A model generated the notes under the pieces. That model made no database searches. It saw only the letters and a program-made list of their open reading frames with translations, and was not told where the DNA came from. DNA of 64,000 nt from Dendrolimus kikuchii (lineage: Eukaryota > Arthropoda > Insecta > Lepidoptera > Lasiocampidae). Each line of letters starts with the position of its first letter. The first letter of the stretch is position 1. Positions 44,138 to 56,204 of this stretch are shown one piece after another. The DNA lies in the NCBI GenBank assembly GCA_019925095.2, contig CM034407.1, forward strand, positions 7,442,710 through 7,506,709, written 5' to 3'. Made by a program: the position numbers and the translations under genes.

Positions 44138-44370
44138 GTAGGCAAATGGTCCTCTTGATAATAAGTAATTATCGTCGTCCATGGACATCTGCAACACCAA
44201 GGGAACCCGTTTATGCCCGTGCCCGCCTCTATCACAAGAGTTTGTTCCACAGCTTGCACATGTGTGTTATGAACGAGCGTGCGCCATGAGCTGTGGATTA
44301 CGTCCAAGTGTCGAGGAAGTTCGGGAGAGCTCCCAGTTGCCGCGTGAGTGGCGCGATGGTAAAATAGCGA
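44138..44370 (-). repeat. Repeat B-like fragment
   Basis: TAATTATCGTCGTCCATGG and CATCTGCAACACCAAGG resemble the tail-side half of repeats A and B. The rest (TTGCACATGTGTGTTATGAA) is unassigned. Open frames on both strands here have no motif support. Confidence 0.3.
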
Positions 44371-44419
44371 CGTAGGTACCAAATTAAATAGCCCATCAGA
44401 ACACATCCATTTAAGCATT

Positions 44420-45700
44420 TCTTCAGAAATTTTGATAAATATTTTTGATAAATGTCTTTTTACAGTTTCTTAGTCAAATGACTAAAATAAGCAGTTTACG
44501 TTCCTCATCTAGCTGATTTTGATATTCTTCTTTTATTCTTCAAGGGTTCTATTTAAGATTTTTTTATATACGCTTACGATAAAACAGACATAACAAAAAT
44601 CCAGTATGTTAAGTATTTCCGAAATGTTATTACTTACATGTTAAATATATAATTTTATTTATAAATGTAAAATTTTTCACAGTAACAAGACTTATCCAAA
44701 GAATTCTTCTTGAATCTTCACTCGTAGATAGGATGAACTTTTTGACGCAGTCACGGCGGCCAGTCAAGCCCCTTATAAGAGTGCTCTTTTAACAAAAGTT
44801 ATGGCCCATGGCTTAAATTTCTCCACCTTCCTTTACACTTTGCGGTTATGTCGATAACTTTGTCGAATAGGTTTTCTTTTTGAGGTTTAAAAAGCAATAT
44901 TGGTGTACCATCAGTCTTTTATTAAGGCATGTTGTTTGCTGACTCTTGCCAAGAATCTGAATTCAAAATGTGAATTTGTTCTTTAACTGTGGTTAGAAAC
45001 GTTCCTTATGCCCCTGCTCCTCCTGCATTATTGTTAGTGGTAACGACTATGACTAAATACGAATTAAAGCGTTAATAAATATTTGCACTACTTCTTAAAG
45101 ATGGTGTCAAGTAAAACATAAAAATGACTATATATGTTGCTACAACAAGAAAATATGGAAATTGTAGTCATTTTCCTGTTTTATTTCGCACCGACTTCAA
45201 GATGTTGTGGAAAATATTTTCTTTTTGCTTTTTAATGACTTTTGAAATCGAAAAATTTTAAAAGTAACTTTTTTGCTAGTTTTTTTTATAAATTACATGT
45301 TTGGTATCCCTAGTAAGGTAGCTTCTCGAATGCTAAAACGGACCTCACAACTCAATTTACACGTTTATGCTGTTTATCGGGAATTCCTTTTGTGTCTTCC
45401 TATAAGCCAGTCCAGTAATGCACATTTTTGATCATAATTAGGTACCTACTGGTTTTAGGATTTTCCTAAATCTAAGAATATTTCATTTATTACACATTTT
45501 CACATAGACGTATAGGACATCATTAGACAAAGCTGTTGAATATGTTCAATTCCAATGTTTTAAAAAGTGTGTTCTCTATAGCGTTCCCAGGTGTCACGAA
45601 TTGCACGGGACGTCCCGATTTTCGATTTTCATGGGTCTGAAGCCGCGTCCCTATAAATCATGATTATGAAAAATGATTTTTTCTACTTCATTTATTTTTA
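44420..45700. other. AT-rich stretch, nothing recognised
   Basis: The only structure seen is CGGGACGTCCCG near 45608, a perfect 12-bp palindrome in a GC-richer patch that could be a worn transposon end. Confidence 0.4.
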
Positions 45701-45704
45701 ACTG

Positions 45705-45875
45705 TATTTTATTTAATAGGATTTCAACGGTGCCACCTACCGAGTCCAATTGTGAATTTAAACTATCCGGGGACCCACTCGAAAACACACAAAACATTTC
45801 ATCAAGTTCGGTCCAAGGGTTTAGGAGAAGTTCAGTGACAAAGAAATAACTTTAGAATTTTATATATAAAGATAA
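45705..45875 (-). repeat. Helitron-like family H3 fragment
   Basis: GTGCCACCTACCGAGTCCAA, ACTATCCGGGGACCCACTCG and AACACACAAAA are shared with 54876-55080 and (inverted) 30304-30630. Both ends are lost. Confidence 0.55.
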
Positions 45876-46309
45876 CACGTTTATAGTAGTAGTTTAGGCG
45901 TTTATAGTACTAATACATAGTGATTAAAACCAGAATAAACCATTGACTATACCTACTACAAAGGCAAAACCGTCTCCAGGCTAATTTATGTATAAATGGT
46001 AAATAAAAATTAATTATGTTAGAATGATATGGCAGAACATTTCGGTGTTTTGTTTCAAAAATCGCTCCGACGCAAAGTAATTAATACTAATTATGTTACA
46101 CAAAACGAGTGAATTAATGAGACACCGTGACTTTGCTTTCGAGTTGGTTACGTAAATGGACCTACCCACTGTCTCAGAGGAACAAAATAGATAGACGAGC
46201 CTCGAGCTCTCAGAGTGAAGGTGATTAAAGGAAGCCGATTTTTGAATAAGAAGCCGATCGTGCCGCAGTGCTTTATGAGAGTTTAATATTAAATAATCGA
46301 ATTAGTACC

Positions 46310-47440
46310 AATAAAGAAGGAAAGGCTTTTGATTTAGTGGACCATGACATATTAATAAAAAATGTGAAATATATGGAATTACGGGTGTTGCATTAGATTC
46401 GTTACGTAATTATCTTACAAGTCGAGCACAGTATGTAGCGATAAAAAGAGTCAATAATCATGGAATTGGTACTGTATAAAAATCTAGTACAAAGTGCAAT
46501 CTACTTGGTGTACCCCAAGGATGTTTTTTAGGACCTTTGCTGTTCTTATTATATATTAATGAATTACCTTTAGTAACTAAAAACCAGTGTGTTCTATACG
46601 CCGACGACGTTAGCGTGGTGGTAGCTAACAAAGAGAAAAATGACTCTTATGGACAATTGTTACATGACGAAACTGAGAATATACTTTAATTTCTCGATAA
46701 CAATAGCAAAATATATCAAAAAATAATTTAATTTATTTTTAAAATTATAATAACATTGACTATTTAAATTTAACCGTGACATGCAGAAATGAAATTGTAA
46801 GCAAAGTAAATGAAACAATGTTCCTCTGAATTTCTATAGATAAGAACTGTTACTGGAAATCTCATATTAATCTCGCGTTCGATTCGTGTGTAGTAATCTC
46901 GTCTCATAATAAACCGTTTTGTATTTGCTCTAAAAAGGTTGAAGAGATGTTCAAACCAGCAACCTGTATTAAATGCGTATCACGGCTATGTAAAGTCAGT
47001 TTTAAGGTATGAACTGGTAAAATGGGGAAACTCCCCTAATATCAAGAGAGCTTGCATAGTTCAGAAAAGATGTATTAGAGCTATTAGTTAGTAGTGCAGG
47101 GCCTTTCGAGTCATGTAAACCAATATTAAAAAAATTGAACATCTTACCCCTGCCTTGTATGTATTTTTGAAGCTAGCTATTTTGTGCGAGAGCATATAAC
47201 GTTATTTTCCGAATTTGAAAATAATATTAATTCAAAGGTCAAATTCAAAGATCCTAGCAGGTTGCAGGTCCCAGTGCACAAAACCGCTCTGAGTAACAGA
47301 AATTATTATGTCATGGTCATAAAGGTATACAATACAATACCAAAATCGAAAAGGGAATTGCATAAAAAACAGTTTAAAATAAAACTATTTGAGTTGCTGG
47401 CAAATAAGTGTTTCTACTTAGTCTCTCAGTTTCGCTCGCG
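46310..47440 (+). pseudogene. Decayed CR1/Jockey-type reverse transcriptase
   Basis: Recognisable pieces in order: KAFDLVDHDILI (46327 on), then after a 1-nt deletion KKCEIYGITGVALDSLRNYL, GVPQGCFLGPLLFLLYINEL, the catalytic YADD box at 46597-46608, FLxISIDKNCYWKSHI-like thumb sequence, GYVKSVLRYELVKWGNSP, KRCIRAIS, CKPILKKLNILPLPCMYF, and a C-terminal block LQVPVHKTALSNRNYY...IKVYNTIPKSK...FKIKLFELLANKCFY. Several stops and frameshifts interrupt it, so it cannot make active RT. The endonuclease part is absent. The arrangement fits a CR1-like LINE of Lepidoptera. Confidence 0.82.
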
Positions 47441-48175
47441 GAAAACATATAGTCAAGGTGGAGAAGTCCTTCAGACGGGGAACTCGGTACATCTCTCGTT
47501 ACTTCCCTGTTTGATAAGCTACGACGAGAACAAACCGGCCAGTAATGCTAAGACACGATTTAACTCAACGTTCGAATTGTAGTTGGCGTTAAATTCCTTT
47601 TAGAAAAGGTAAAAAATAAGATGTATACGAACTTTCTCCACTGAAGGATTTTCCCACCTTGACTATAAACCACATGATTTATAATAAAATCGCAATCGCA
47701 TCATTCTTTTGTAATTTAATTTATTTCTCGACAATTAGAATTCATAATGTATATTGTAATTTATGCTTAGATTAATATAATAAACAAAATTATTTGCGTG
47801 GTGGATATCTGCATGCGAATCTGGCACGAATATGTTGTGTACTTTTTAAATTGTAACATCACTGTAAACCATCTTTTTAAGCAAATAAATTAATTTGAAT
47901 GGTTTATAGTGCATAGATTAATTACTATTACCCATATAGATGCAAACCACGTTTACTTAGGTGTACTACAAACTTTACGCACACAAGTATTAAAAAAATG
48001 CTTCACATCATGTAACGCTTTTATTCAGGCAGACTCCATCTATATTTTTTTCTACCTTGAATTTTTTTAGAATTTTTTAAGTCATAATACAAATATTAAA
48101 AGAGAAACATTTTCACGAGTTTAAAAACCAGGTTTTGAACGTCACTAGAATGTGTCACGGGTGTGTTAGCCGTTA
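47441..48175. other. AT-rich stretch, nothing recognised
   Basis: GGAGAAGTCCTTCAGACGGG near 47460 and the inverted CCACTGAAGGATTTTCCCACC near 47640 are weakly complementary. No gene is seen. Confidence 0.4.
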
Positions 48176-48177
48176 AG

Positions 48178-48467
48178 CTAGACAAGCAGACAGATGGCCA
48201 CCATGGAAAGCGGTGACAATCGCCTATGGACATTTGTATCACCAAAGGTGCTACCAGTGTGCTGATGCTCTCTAAAGGGAGACTGGATCCTGGCCACTAA
48301 TGCCGGAACACTACACAATTTTGTTATGGCAGCCTACTCTAGATCAGGGGTGGTAGCTATCCAGACAGGCAAATACGTTACCACTTGGCTGTGGGTTGTT
48401 TTGTCGCGTCTTACGACAGGCAGCCCGGACGCAGGAATTAGTATTATCTTCGCATTCCTGCTCGGAG
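48178..48467 (-). repeat. Repeat A copy, diverged
   Basis: GAAAGCGGTGACAATCGCCT, CACCAAAGGTGCTACC, CTCTAGATCAGGGGTGGTAG and TGTCGCGTCTTACGACAGGC follow family order, with many substitutions. It is older than the copies at 18500 and 52088. Confidence 0.8.
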
Positions 48468-48539
48468 CATTGTGTGCTGTTTCTACTATTTTCCGAATTA
48501 CAACTAATTTCCAAATTACAACTAAGAAAATATATAATC

Positions 48540-48665
48540 AACTCACCCCTTGAGAAAGTGAGTGCAAATCCACCCTGACCGAGGTGTCTGGTCGAGGCGT
48601 GGGGGATGGACACGTTTATTATTTACCCCGCGGGCTCGAGCCACGCCGGCACACAGATTGTCTTG
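48540..48665. other. GC-rich segment beside repeat A, unassigned
   Basis: CACCCTGACCGAGGTGTCTG, GGGGGATGGACACGTTTATT and CCCCGCGGGCTCGAGCCACG are strikingly GC-rich against the flanks. It is probably part of a transposable element (LTR or LINE UTR), but the family is unknown. Confidence 0.25.
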
Positions 48666-49189
48666 TTGTTTATTCACTCAATTGTTACAGCTTTCTCTCT
48701 TACTGAATTACCTTATACTTGATGTCGGATATTAACTTTGTTGTTTTCTTAAGAGTTTTAGAAGTTGTTAGCGTGCAAGGTATATTTATACAATCCATTG
48801 TAATTTGAACTGTCGTACGGAAGAAATGATTTCTTTTATTTTTCACTTTTCAGGAAAGTCAATAAAAAAACCATGTTTTTCTTCATATAATCATCGTAAT
48901 TTTTTTCACCTGTGACTAAATTCATAGGCTTAGTATAATGCAAAAAATCCATTTATGAAGCCTATATAATTGTTTGAAAGTTAAAAATTACGTACCATAT
49001 ACCACACGCTGTGCGGTGAAATAGGTGAAAAAAAAAATAAGAATTCCACCAAAGAGTTTCAAATTACATAAATAAATAAGCTGAATATTCAAACCTCCTT
49101 GGAAGCGCTATTAATCAATACAATACATTTTAAAACTATATAGAAAATGAGTCGTAATATTTAGTTCTAATTTTCACTACGCGCACGTG

Positions 49190-49565
49190 AGGCCATTTGC
49201 AAATGCGCGCCATTTTCATATTAGAAACGTTAAAGATTGTTGCGACTTTCCGACTGATATTTAAGTTTGTTTCATTACCTATTGTATTGTTTTCTCGCAA
49301 ACGTTGTATGACACACGTGCGGTTGTTGGTTTTTACAATCTCGTGACTATGGTAAGCCCTCGACTTCGTTCACTTAATTGTAGTAACCAACTTAACCGCA
49401 CTAGAATATTAAATAACCATTACTTGTAGATTGAATTTGTATGTTTAGTTTTACTTATTGTATTATTTAATTAATTTATTATTATTTAATTTGTTACTTG
49501 TGTTTGTTTTTGCTTGTAGTTTAATTTATTTTTGCAGTCTTCTAAGTACAGTGCTCAGTGACAGT
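49190..49565 (+). promoter_or_regulatory. Candidate promoter with short intron
   Basis: GCGCACGTGAGG and the perfect palindrome CATTTGCAAATG (49194-49205) precede a segment ending CTATG|GTAAGC at 49351/49352. A possible acceptor TTTTTGCAG ends at 49537. Splicing would join ATG to TCTTCTAAGTACAGTGCTCA, but a TGA follows eight codons in. It is therefore either a non-coding transcript or chance. Confidence 0.22.
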
Positions 49566-50242
49566 AAACTGATGGGGCTGGACGGGTTTTAGTTTAGTTT
49601 TATTTATAGGATAGTTATATTTATAGTATAGTCTTATTTATAGCAGAGTTTTAATATATATTAAGGTAACTTATAATTAAATATGAATAATAACTATTAA
49701 TTATGTTATAATAATAATTTTAGTTTAGAAAATTATAAATATTAAAATACTATATTAAGAATGAATAAAAAATATACATCTTTGCTTTTTTCGAGATAAC
49801 ACATTTATTCTTGGGCCGATAATAATTGACAATAATAATTTATTGGATAACTTTTGTTTGATGATTGAAAAATCGGCCCTTAGAGCAAATGATAATAAAT
49901 ATACAAATGCACAGTCATTTTAAAAATGTCAGTTGCGCTAGCTGCCGTGAAATAAATCAGCTGTACATATAGAAAAGTAGATACATGTGTAAAAATATAA
50001 CTTACAATATATTTTTTTTTATATTTAAGCACAAAAAAAGAACAGACTATCTTACTTTTAAAATACTATGATAGACATAATTTTACTTGTACCTACATAT
50101 GACGTCATAAGTAGGCACGTTCGTATAAAATCTATGAGGCTGCGATATTCTGTAATTTTATAACAAGTATGAATAAATGAATGAATATGCTTTATTGTGT
50201 TTTAAAAGATACAATTAACAGAAATAAAATTTTATAATACAA
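49566..50242. other. AT-rich stretch, nothing recognised
   Basis: No coding or repeat feature was identified. Confidence 0.45.
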
Positions 50243-50683
50243 CTAGCTGATCCGGCAAACTTCGTACCGCCTCAGAATCAATAAATTTAAAAGCTGAATG
50301 ATAATTGCAGAATGTTTCAACTTTGGTAAACAATGTGGTCAAAACTTAACCGAAACGAACATCAAACGTTTGACATTCAAAACCAAAAGAATAAAAAAAA
50401 ATCTTCACATTTAAACTTAATTTGATTTCTGAACGACTTTCAAATTTAATTGATTTCTAAACGACGGGACGAACATCAAATGTTTGACAGGTAGGAATAG
50501 TTTCTAAGGGAAAGCGAAATTGTTGTTTTTACTATATTCCAAGCATATTTTTATATTTACTCATTTTTTGAACCTTCCTTGGACTTCCACAAATAATTCA
50601 AAACCAAAATTAGCCAAATCAGTCCAGCCGTTCTCGAGTTTTAGGGAGACTAACGAACAGCAATTGTTTTTTATATATATAGA
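50243..50683 (-). mobile_element. Helitron-like non-autonomous element, family H2, copy 2
   Basis: On the minus strand it starts TCTATATATATAAAAAACAA and ends GCCGGATCAGCTAG, 441 bp, preceded by A and followed by T. The order is the same as 25918-26361, and the two copies differ by 3 bp in length. Confidence 0.72.
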
Positions 50684-50803
50684 TAGGCGGTCTTATCGCC
50701 ATTAGCGATTTGTTCCAGACGACCTTTGGATGGACAAGAACTTTGATAAGAACAGAGGTATGTTGCATTATTCTTACTACCGAATCAGTATCTTATAAAT
50801 ATA

Positions 50804-51036
50804 CTAGCTGCGCCCCGCGGTCTCACCCGCGTGGTGATGGAAAATTGTTATATTTCGGATAATTCACAATATCTTTGTAAATTGTAACCTATGTGTTATT
50901 CTGATGTGTAAGCTATATTATTGTAAAGTTTCATCAAAATTCATTCAGTAGTTTTTGCCTGAAAGAGTAACAAACATACATCCATACATACATCTATACA
51001 TTCTTACAAACTTTCGCGTTTATAATATTATGAGGA
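50804..51036 (-). mobile_element. Helitron-like non-autonomous element, family H1, copy 2
   Basis: On the minus strand it starts TCCTCATAATATTATAAACG and ends GGGGCGCAGCTAG, 233 bp, flanked by A and T. Hairpin arms near the CTAG end are GCGGGTGAGACCGC-like. The (ATGT/ATGG)n microsatellite is shorter than in the other copies. Confidence 0.75.
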
Positions 51037-51142
51037 TACATACATGATATAAACATACATTAATAAACCATAAAAGTATCTCAGTTGATTTGACAGTCCG
51101 CTTCTCTATTTCAAAATCAATTTTAAAGACGTAAATATCCAT

Positions 51143-51286
51143 ACATACAGACATACATCCATAACTCCACGCCAGTTCCCTTGCGGGGTAGGCACGAACA
51201 ACAGAGCGCTATTTAGGCTTATTCTTACACACCTCACTTGCTTCTTTGACATTCATAACTCTTGTTATGCACGCTCGTCTGTTCTT
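51143..51286 (-). mobile_element. RTE-like LINE tail, copy 8 (144 bp)
   Basis: A minus-strand 3' end with a (CATA)n tail. It is flanked by AAATATCCAT at 51133-51142 and 51287-51296 (10 bp). It retains only the last ~35 codons. Confidence 0.88.
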
Positions 51287-51299
51287 AAATATCCATGCT

Positions 51300-51610
51300 A
51301 CAAATATTAGGTCCTACCACATATTACACACACTCGCGAATCCCGTTGTTGTTGAGCCCATTTTCCTCAACGCCATTGCATTGAATAATACAGGTGTGTA
51401 AGCAAGAATTGCCGTTAATATTGCACGCCTTAATTATCCAGGATTAGATGGAAGACAGGGGTGTAAGTACACCTGTGCGGACGCCTTGAGAGGTTGCAGA
51501 GATTACGCGCCCCCGGATTCAATATTAATGCTTTTACGTATATCTTTCTTTATACCTGGCAATTATTAATGCCAGTTATTGCCCGTAGGAAATTTATAAT
51601 CTAATTAAGA
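51300..51610. other. Mixed stretch, nothing recognised
   Basis: Moderately GC-rich but without reading-frame support or repeats. Confidence 0.4.
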
Positions 51611-51614
51611 TATG

Positions 51615-52047
51615 CTCGCGACTTCATCCATCCTTGACCTAAAATCCCCGCGGGATTAGAAAAGAATATAAGATAATTTTTATGTACCCGATCAACTAGA
51701 AATCGCTACCGGTATAATGCCCGCGGGTTTCCCGGGATAAAAAATATCGCATTTTATTAGATAACATTTGCTATCGATCAGTGAAAATATCACATTGGAA
51801 TTCGACTTTTTTATCAATTCGAGCCATTTTAAATAATTTGCAGAAAAATTTTTGAAGCATTTCCAGGATAAAAAGGAGCCTGGGATTTCAAGTCTAAGAA
51901 TTTGCTGTCGATCAGCGAAACCCGCACCGAAATCCCGAACAAACAGACAAGAAATCTAAAAAAAAATTACGCCGTGTTCTCAATTGTTTATATAGTGTAT
52001 TCCAGTTTTTTTTAATAGTTTCAATATACATATACAGCATTTTTGGT
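51615..52047 (-). mobile_element. Helitron-like element, family H4, copy 3
   Basis: Reverse complement of the order seen at 40985-41516: GATATGCTCGCGACTTCAT, CCGCGGGATTAG, CCCGCGGGTTTCCCGGGATA, TTTGCTATCGATCAG, GAACAAACAGACAAGAAATC and TATAGTGTATTCCAG. The terminal CTAG has decayed. Confidence 0.55.
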
Positions 52048-52087
52048 ATTTTATAATATTTATTACCTTTGTGCGGTTTTAACATAT

Positions 52088-52402
52088 TTTTTTTTACTGC
52101 AGGAGATCAGCAGACAGGCAGACGGCCCACTTGATGGAAAGCGGTTACCATCGCCTATGGACATTTGCAACACCAAAGGTGCTACAAATGCGCTACTGCT
52201 CTCTTAAGGGAGACTGGAACCTGGTCACTAATGCCGGAACACAACTCAAGGTTTTTATGGCGACATACTTTAGACCAGGGGTGGTAGCCATCCAGTCGGG
52301 CAAATGCCCTACCACCTGGCTGTGGGTTGTTAAGTCGCCTCTTACGACAGGCCGCCCGGCCGCAGGAAATTGTATTCTTTCTCCGTTCCTGCAAGGATAA
52401 TA
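52088..52402 (-). repeat. Repeat A copy, near full length
   Basis: It runs from TTTTTTACTGCAGGAGATCA (tail end) to CGTTCCTGCAAGGATA, with few differences from the copy at 18500. The open frames across it on both strands are by-products. Confidence 0.88.
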
Positions 52403-52590
52403 TATTCTATTGCCACTTTTTATTGGTTCTTATGATGCAGATCCACGACATACCTTATTAGGCGCCCAGGTCTCGTTTCAAAGTTAATTAGGCAAAGTGA
52501 AAGAGGATTCGTAAGACGATTACTATCCAAGTAAATGTGTATATATTTTATAACCAATGTTTCATGAATTTATACTATACGGTAGTAAAC

Positions 52591-52667
52591 ATGGGCTCCG
52601 CGCTGAAATACAACGGCGGGGGCGGCGCAGTGCCACCTGAAAACCGACTAGTAATACCCACACCAGC
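52591..52667 (+). CDS. Candidate first coding exon of an unidentified host gene
   Basis: AAACATGG gives a good insect start context. The exon encodes 25 residues and leaves two bases (GC) before GTAAGTAACG, a consensus-like donor. The peptide reads MGSALKYNGGGGAVPPENRL and then VIPTP. Codons are GC-rich in third position, in sharp contrast to the AT-rich flanks. There is no signal peptide. A TATA-like TATATATTTTATAA lies about 50 nt upstream. No downstream exon of the right phase was found in the remaining 11 kb, so either the intron is long or this is chance. I do not recognise the protein. Confidence 0.4.
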
Positions 52668-52704
52668 GTAAGTAACGAAAAGTCATTTTATTTACTTATT
52701 CTTG

Positions 52705-53160
52705 ACGGCTTATGTGGTTGAGTGGGCTAAGCCTTTGCCGGCCTACCTCACTGCAACGTAGAGGCTCCGGGTTCGATTCCTGGTATAGTAAATTTCGGAA
52801 ACGTATCTTCTCCGTTACTTACTATGGTCTGGGTGTCTGAGATCGGCCCCAGAGTAGTCCGTTGTATATTACCCATAGCACAAGCGTAACTTGCTTAATT
52901 TGTGGATATACAATATGTGTGTTTGTCTACCGATTATACTGTATGTCTTTCATACAGTATGTCTGCCGATTATTATTATTATTTTTCACTTTGGCTAGTT
53001 TGAACCACATCCACGGGCCTAAACCAAGTGAATGCAGCGTGTGGTGACTGGTTTGGGCATTACTGGTTTGTACCACAATGTTATCCATTGTACATAACCC
53101 ATGATACAAATGTGGCTTGCTAGCATACAATAAACAACGTGTTGGCTTAAAAAAAAAAAA
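52705..53160 (+). repeat. tRNA-derived SINE with poly(A)
   Basis: GTGGTTGAGTGGGCTAAGCC resembles an A box and GGGTTCGATTCCTGG (52770 on) is a near-perfect B box. GATCGGCCCCAGAGTAGTCC follows, as in common lepidopteran SINEs, and the element ends in a 12-A run at 53149-53160. The box spacing and lack of a clean cloverleaf rule out a working tRNA. It lies just inside the putative intron after 52667. Confidence 0.6.
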
Positions 53161-54870
53161 TCTGTGCCAACTTATCGATTTCAAACGCCCTTTTTAGCTT
53201 TATTCCAGCTAATATATTGTTGTCAAAGTATAAAAATCCAAAGAATACATTTATTTAAGTTTAATACCATTAAGTTGGCCCCACCGGATGGCGGTGACGA
53301 TAAACAAGCGACGACAATGCACGGGCGAATCCACTCAACTAAATTAACTTGCCCGATACCTACTTGTTAGTGCATTAGACCGACGCTCACAACGTTATGT
53401 AATGTTTACGACTTCAATGAACAATATTGAATTGCTAAACATAACACAGGTCCAGAAAAAAAAGTCGTGTGTACTGAGTGTCAGACTATGATTTTCTGGC
53501 GTGGCCTGTGTAATTAACGGGATAATGCTATCTGCTATCTACGTATATTGTACAGTGGCACCCAGGATCGCGATGGTCTGGTGGGCCTGGATCAATTATA
53601 GTTAATTGTTAGTAAATTTATTAGTGTTTAATTACATTTGTTGAATTCCAATAAATTGATTAGACGCACAAAAAAAAACGTAGCCATAATCTATTTCGGT
53701 TACAACATTTGATAAGTAGAGTGAATATTACATATGTAGTTTTATAACTAACACCTTCAATAGATATAATTGAATCATAAAAATTTTAAAATAAGTCATT
53801 TAATCCATTGACATGTTTAATCACATAATTTTAAATCTAACTAAAAACAGTTGTGTTATAAACAGTTGACTGTCTTATCGATTCAATCGCGTGGAAAATA
53901 TCCTTTTTTCCGGGATTAGAAGGTTACAACTGCATCTCCATTATCTGAAGTACATACATAACCATGTCCTTAATGTTTCATGAAAATAGATTAATTCTGA
54001 AGTCATTAAATAATAAAACTACAAGCATCCAAATTAATTACCTTTCACATTTACATATTTATAGGTATGTTACATTTTTGGGCTCAATTATTTTTTTTAT
54101 AGAAACAAAGGACAGACAATTTTTGATTGAAAAAATGATCATGGCGCTACGGTGTAAATGAGTCCAGATTTATTTATATTACGGAGTGTAGGGGAATCCG
54201 ATACGCGGTCGCGTATACCAGACGAGTGCTATTGAATCGGATCCAAACCAATTGTTAACAAAATTCATCGTGAAAAATGTTTAATGGTATTTTCTTTTAC
54301 AACATTATACCTTTTCATATTATCAAAAGCACATCAAGGAATAAAAGAATCAACTTTATTATGTACTAGGAATCAGTATCGCCATCCAATTAGGTAACGT
54401 TAACAGCCTTCTTACTTCAACTTACACATAGAACGTAAAGACCTGGGTGCAGTACTTATAGTATAAACTTATAAAGATACAAAACAAAAAAAATAAACCA
54501 AGAATATTCAAATTGTGATTAATACCGTAAAACTTCTAGACACAAAAAAATCATCAAAATCGATCCCACCGTTTTGGGGACATTTTTATATATACCTATA
54601 ACATTGAATACATATGTCATAGTTCGTAATATCATCATAATATATGATATAATAATGGCATAAATAAATATGGTAGAGATTTTGCGTCATCTTTTGACTT
54701 CTTTTTACAATCTTCTACATAAAGTAATTACCATTGTAAAGGCTATGAACATATTCATAGTAGATTATATTATATCCTAAAGTAGATTTAGAAATAAAAC
54801 ACATAGGCATATAAGGTACACCTGTTAAGGTATGTTCTATTAACAAATTCTTTCTTGCAAAGAGTTATAA
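53161..54870. other. AT-rich stretch, nothing recognised
   Basis: A small GC-richer piece at 53275-53350 and a degraded Helitron-like scrap near 54550-54600 (AAAATCGATCCCACCGTTT) are the only items noted. Confidence 0.4.
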
Positions 54871-54875
54871 ATAAA

Positions 54876-55080
54876 CTAGCGGTCCCGGCAGACGTTGTCC
54901 TGCCTTAGAAAATAAAATTCTAGAACCCGATCCCAGAGCCACCTACCGGTTCTAATTGCGAATCTAAACCATCCCGGTACCCACTCAAACACACAAAAAC
55001 AAAATCGCTCCAGGTGATTAGGAGGATTCCAGAACCCGATCTCAGCGCCACCTACCGGTTCTAATTGTGAATCTAAAAGA
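54876..55080 (-). mobile_element. Helitron-like family H3, 3' half
   Basis: The plus strand starts CTAGCGGTCCCGGCAGACGT after an A. It includes two CCACCTACCGGTTCTAATTG blocks, each followed by GAATCTAAA, showing the internal duplication of the family. The 5' end is lost. Confidence 0.62.
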
Positions 55081-55329
55081 GTAATATATTTTTTTTTTAT
55101 TCTAGGTCATGACAAAATAAGATTAAAAATCTTGCCAAAAGATTTTAAAGTTTATAATTAACAAATAAAAAATAGGGGTTGATCGTAGAGGGGTGAAAAT
55201 TTAGGGTTGTATGTATTTTTGTATGTTGTAACTTTTGGCATAGCAAAATGAGTTTAACTTACTATATCACATTTTACAGCCATACTATATCATCGACAGG
55301 AAGACAACCCTAGCTATACATATTTATAA

Positions 55330-55530
55330 AGTATCCAGAGGGGTGCAGGAGACGAGAAGTCTCGCCAAGTCGGCGCCGAAAGCTCTACGGCGGCGCGCAG
55401 CCAAGAGACACTCAGCGATTTTATTGTGTTGTTTTTGTACTCACCGTGAAAGAAGGAAGTTTTATACTATTATTTTTATACCAGGATTCGCCGCGACAGC
55501 GTCCACGTTTGATGAAATAAGCAAATTTCA
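55330..55530. other. GC-rich segment, unassigned
   Basis: CTACGGCGGCGCGCAGCC, GAGACACTCAGCGA and TTCGCCGCGACAGCGTCC resemble LTR or LINE UTR sequence. Open frames here have no family motifs. Confidence 0.25.
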
Positions 55531-55559
55531 CGTGTCCTAAAAATTTTAAACCGCTCACG

Positions 55560-55835
55560 GGAAAAATGCCGCGGGATTCTCGGCATATAAAAAAATATCA
55601 CAGTTTCTATGACTGGGAATTTGCTATCGATCAATAAAAATATTAACATCGGAATCCGAATTTTCTTTCAACCGGGCCACTCTAATCCGCTCCAAAGAAA
55701 ATTCCTCCGCGATTCCCGGGTTATAAAGTACCGTAGATTTTTAGCCCGGGAATTTGCAATCGATTAGCGAAAATCGTATAGAAATCGACTAAGTAGTTTT
55801 TACGTGAATCGCGAACAAACAGATAAATTACACTT
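55560..55835 (-). repeat. Helitron-like family H4 fragment
   Basis: GGGAAAATGCCGCGGGATTC, GAATTTGCTATCGATCAAT, GATTCCCGGGTTATAAAGTA and CGCGAACAAACAGATAAA are in family order. Confidence 0.5.
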
Positions 55836-56204
55836 ACACTACAAGGAGTATTGAGGCCGATTTGACGGAAAGTAGAGTGGTTTTATTAGATTTTTTAAGA
55901 ATCAATTACCCTTGTCAGGAATCGAATCGGTCGATTTTGAAAAAATAAACACATTATGTATTATTATACCAAATCATAGTGTGGCTTGTAAGGGTCAATT
56001 TCTGGGAAGGAATATCAAACGGCATACCAAGGGAAAGGATAGTTTTTCAACACAATGTTAAAAATTACATAACGAAGGTCTTCCCGAGGCATCCTGTTGG
56101 CCGATTTCGTAATCATACTACGACGGTTCACTAATCATTGAAGCACCTTACCATCATCAAGAAACAACCTACATATATGGTTCTTCGAGCCGGATGATCC
56201 GATG

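Noticed and set aside
52715..52790. tRNA gene
   Set aside because: A good B box is present but no cloverleaf can be drawn, and SINE-typical sequence with a poly(A) tail follows.
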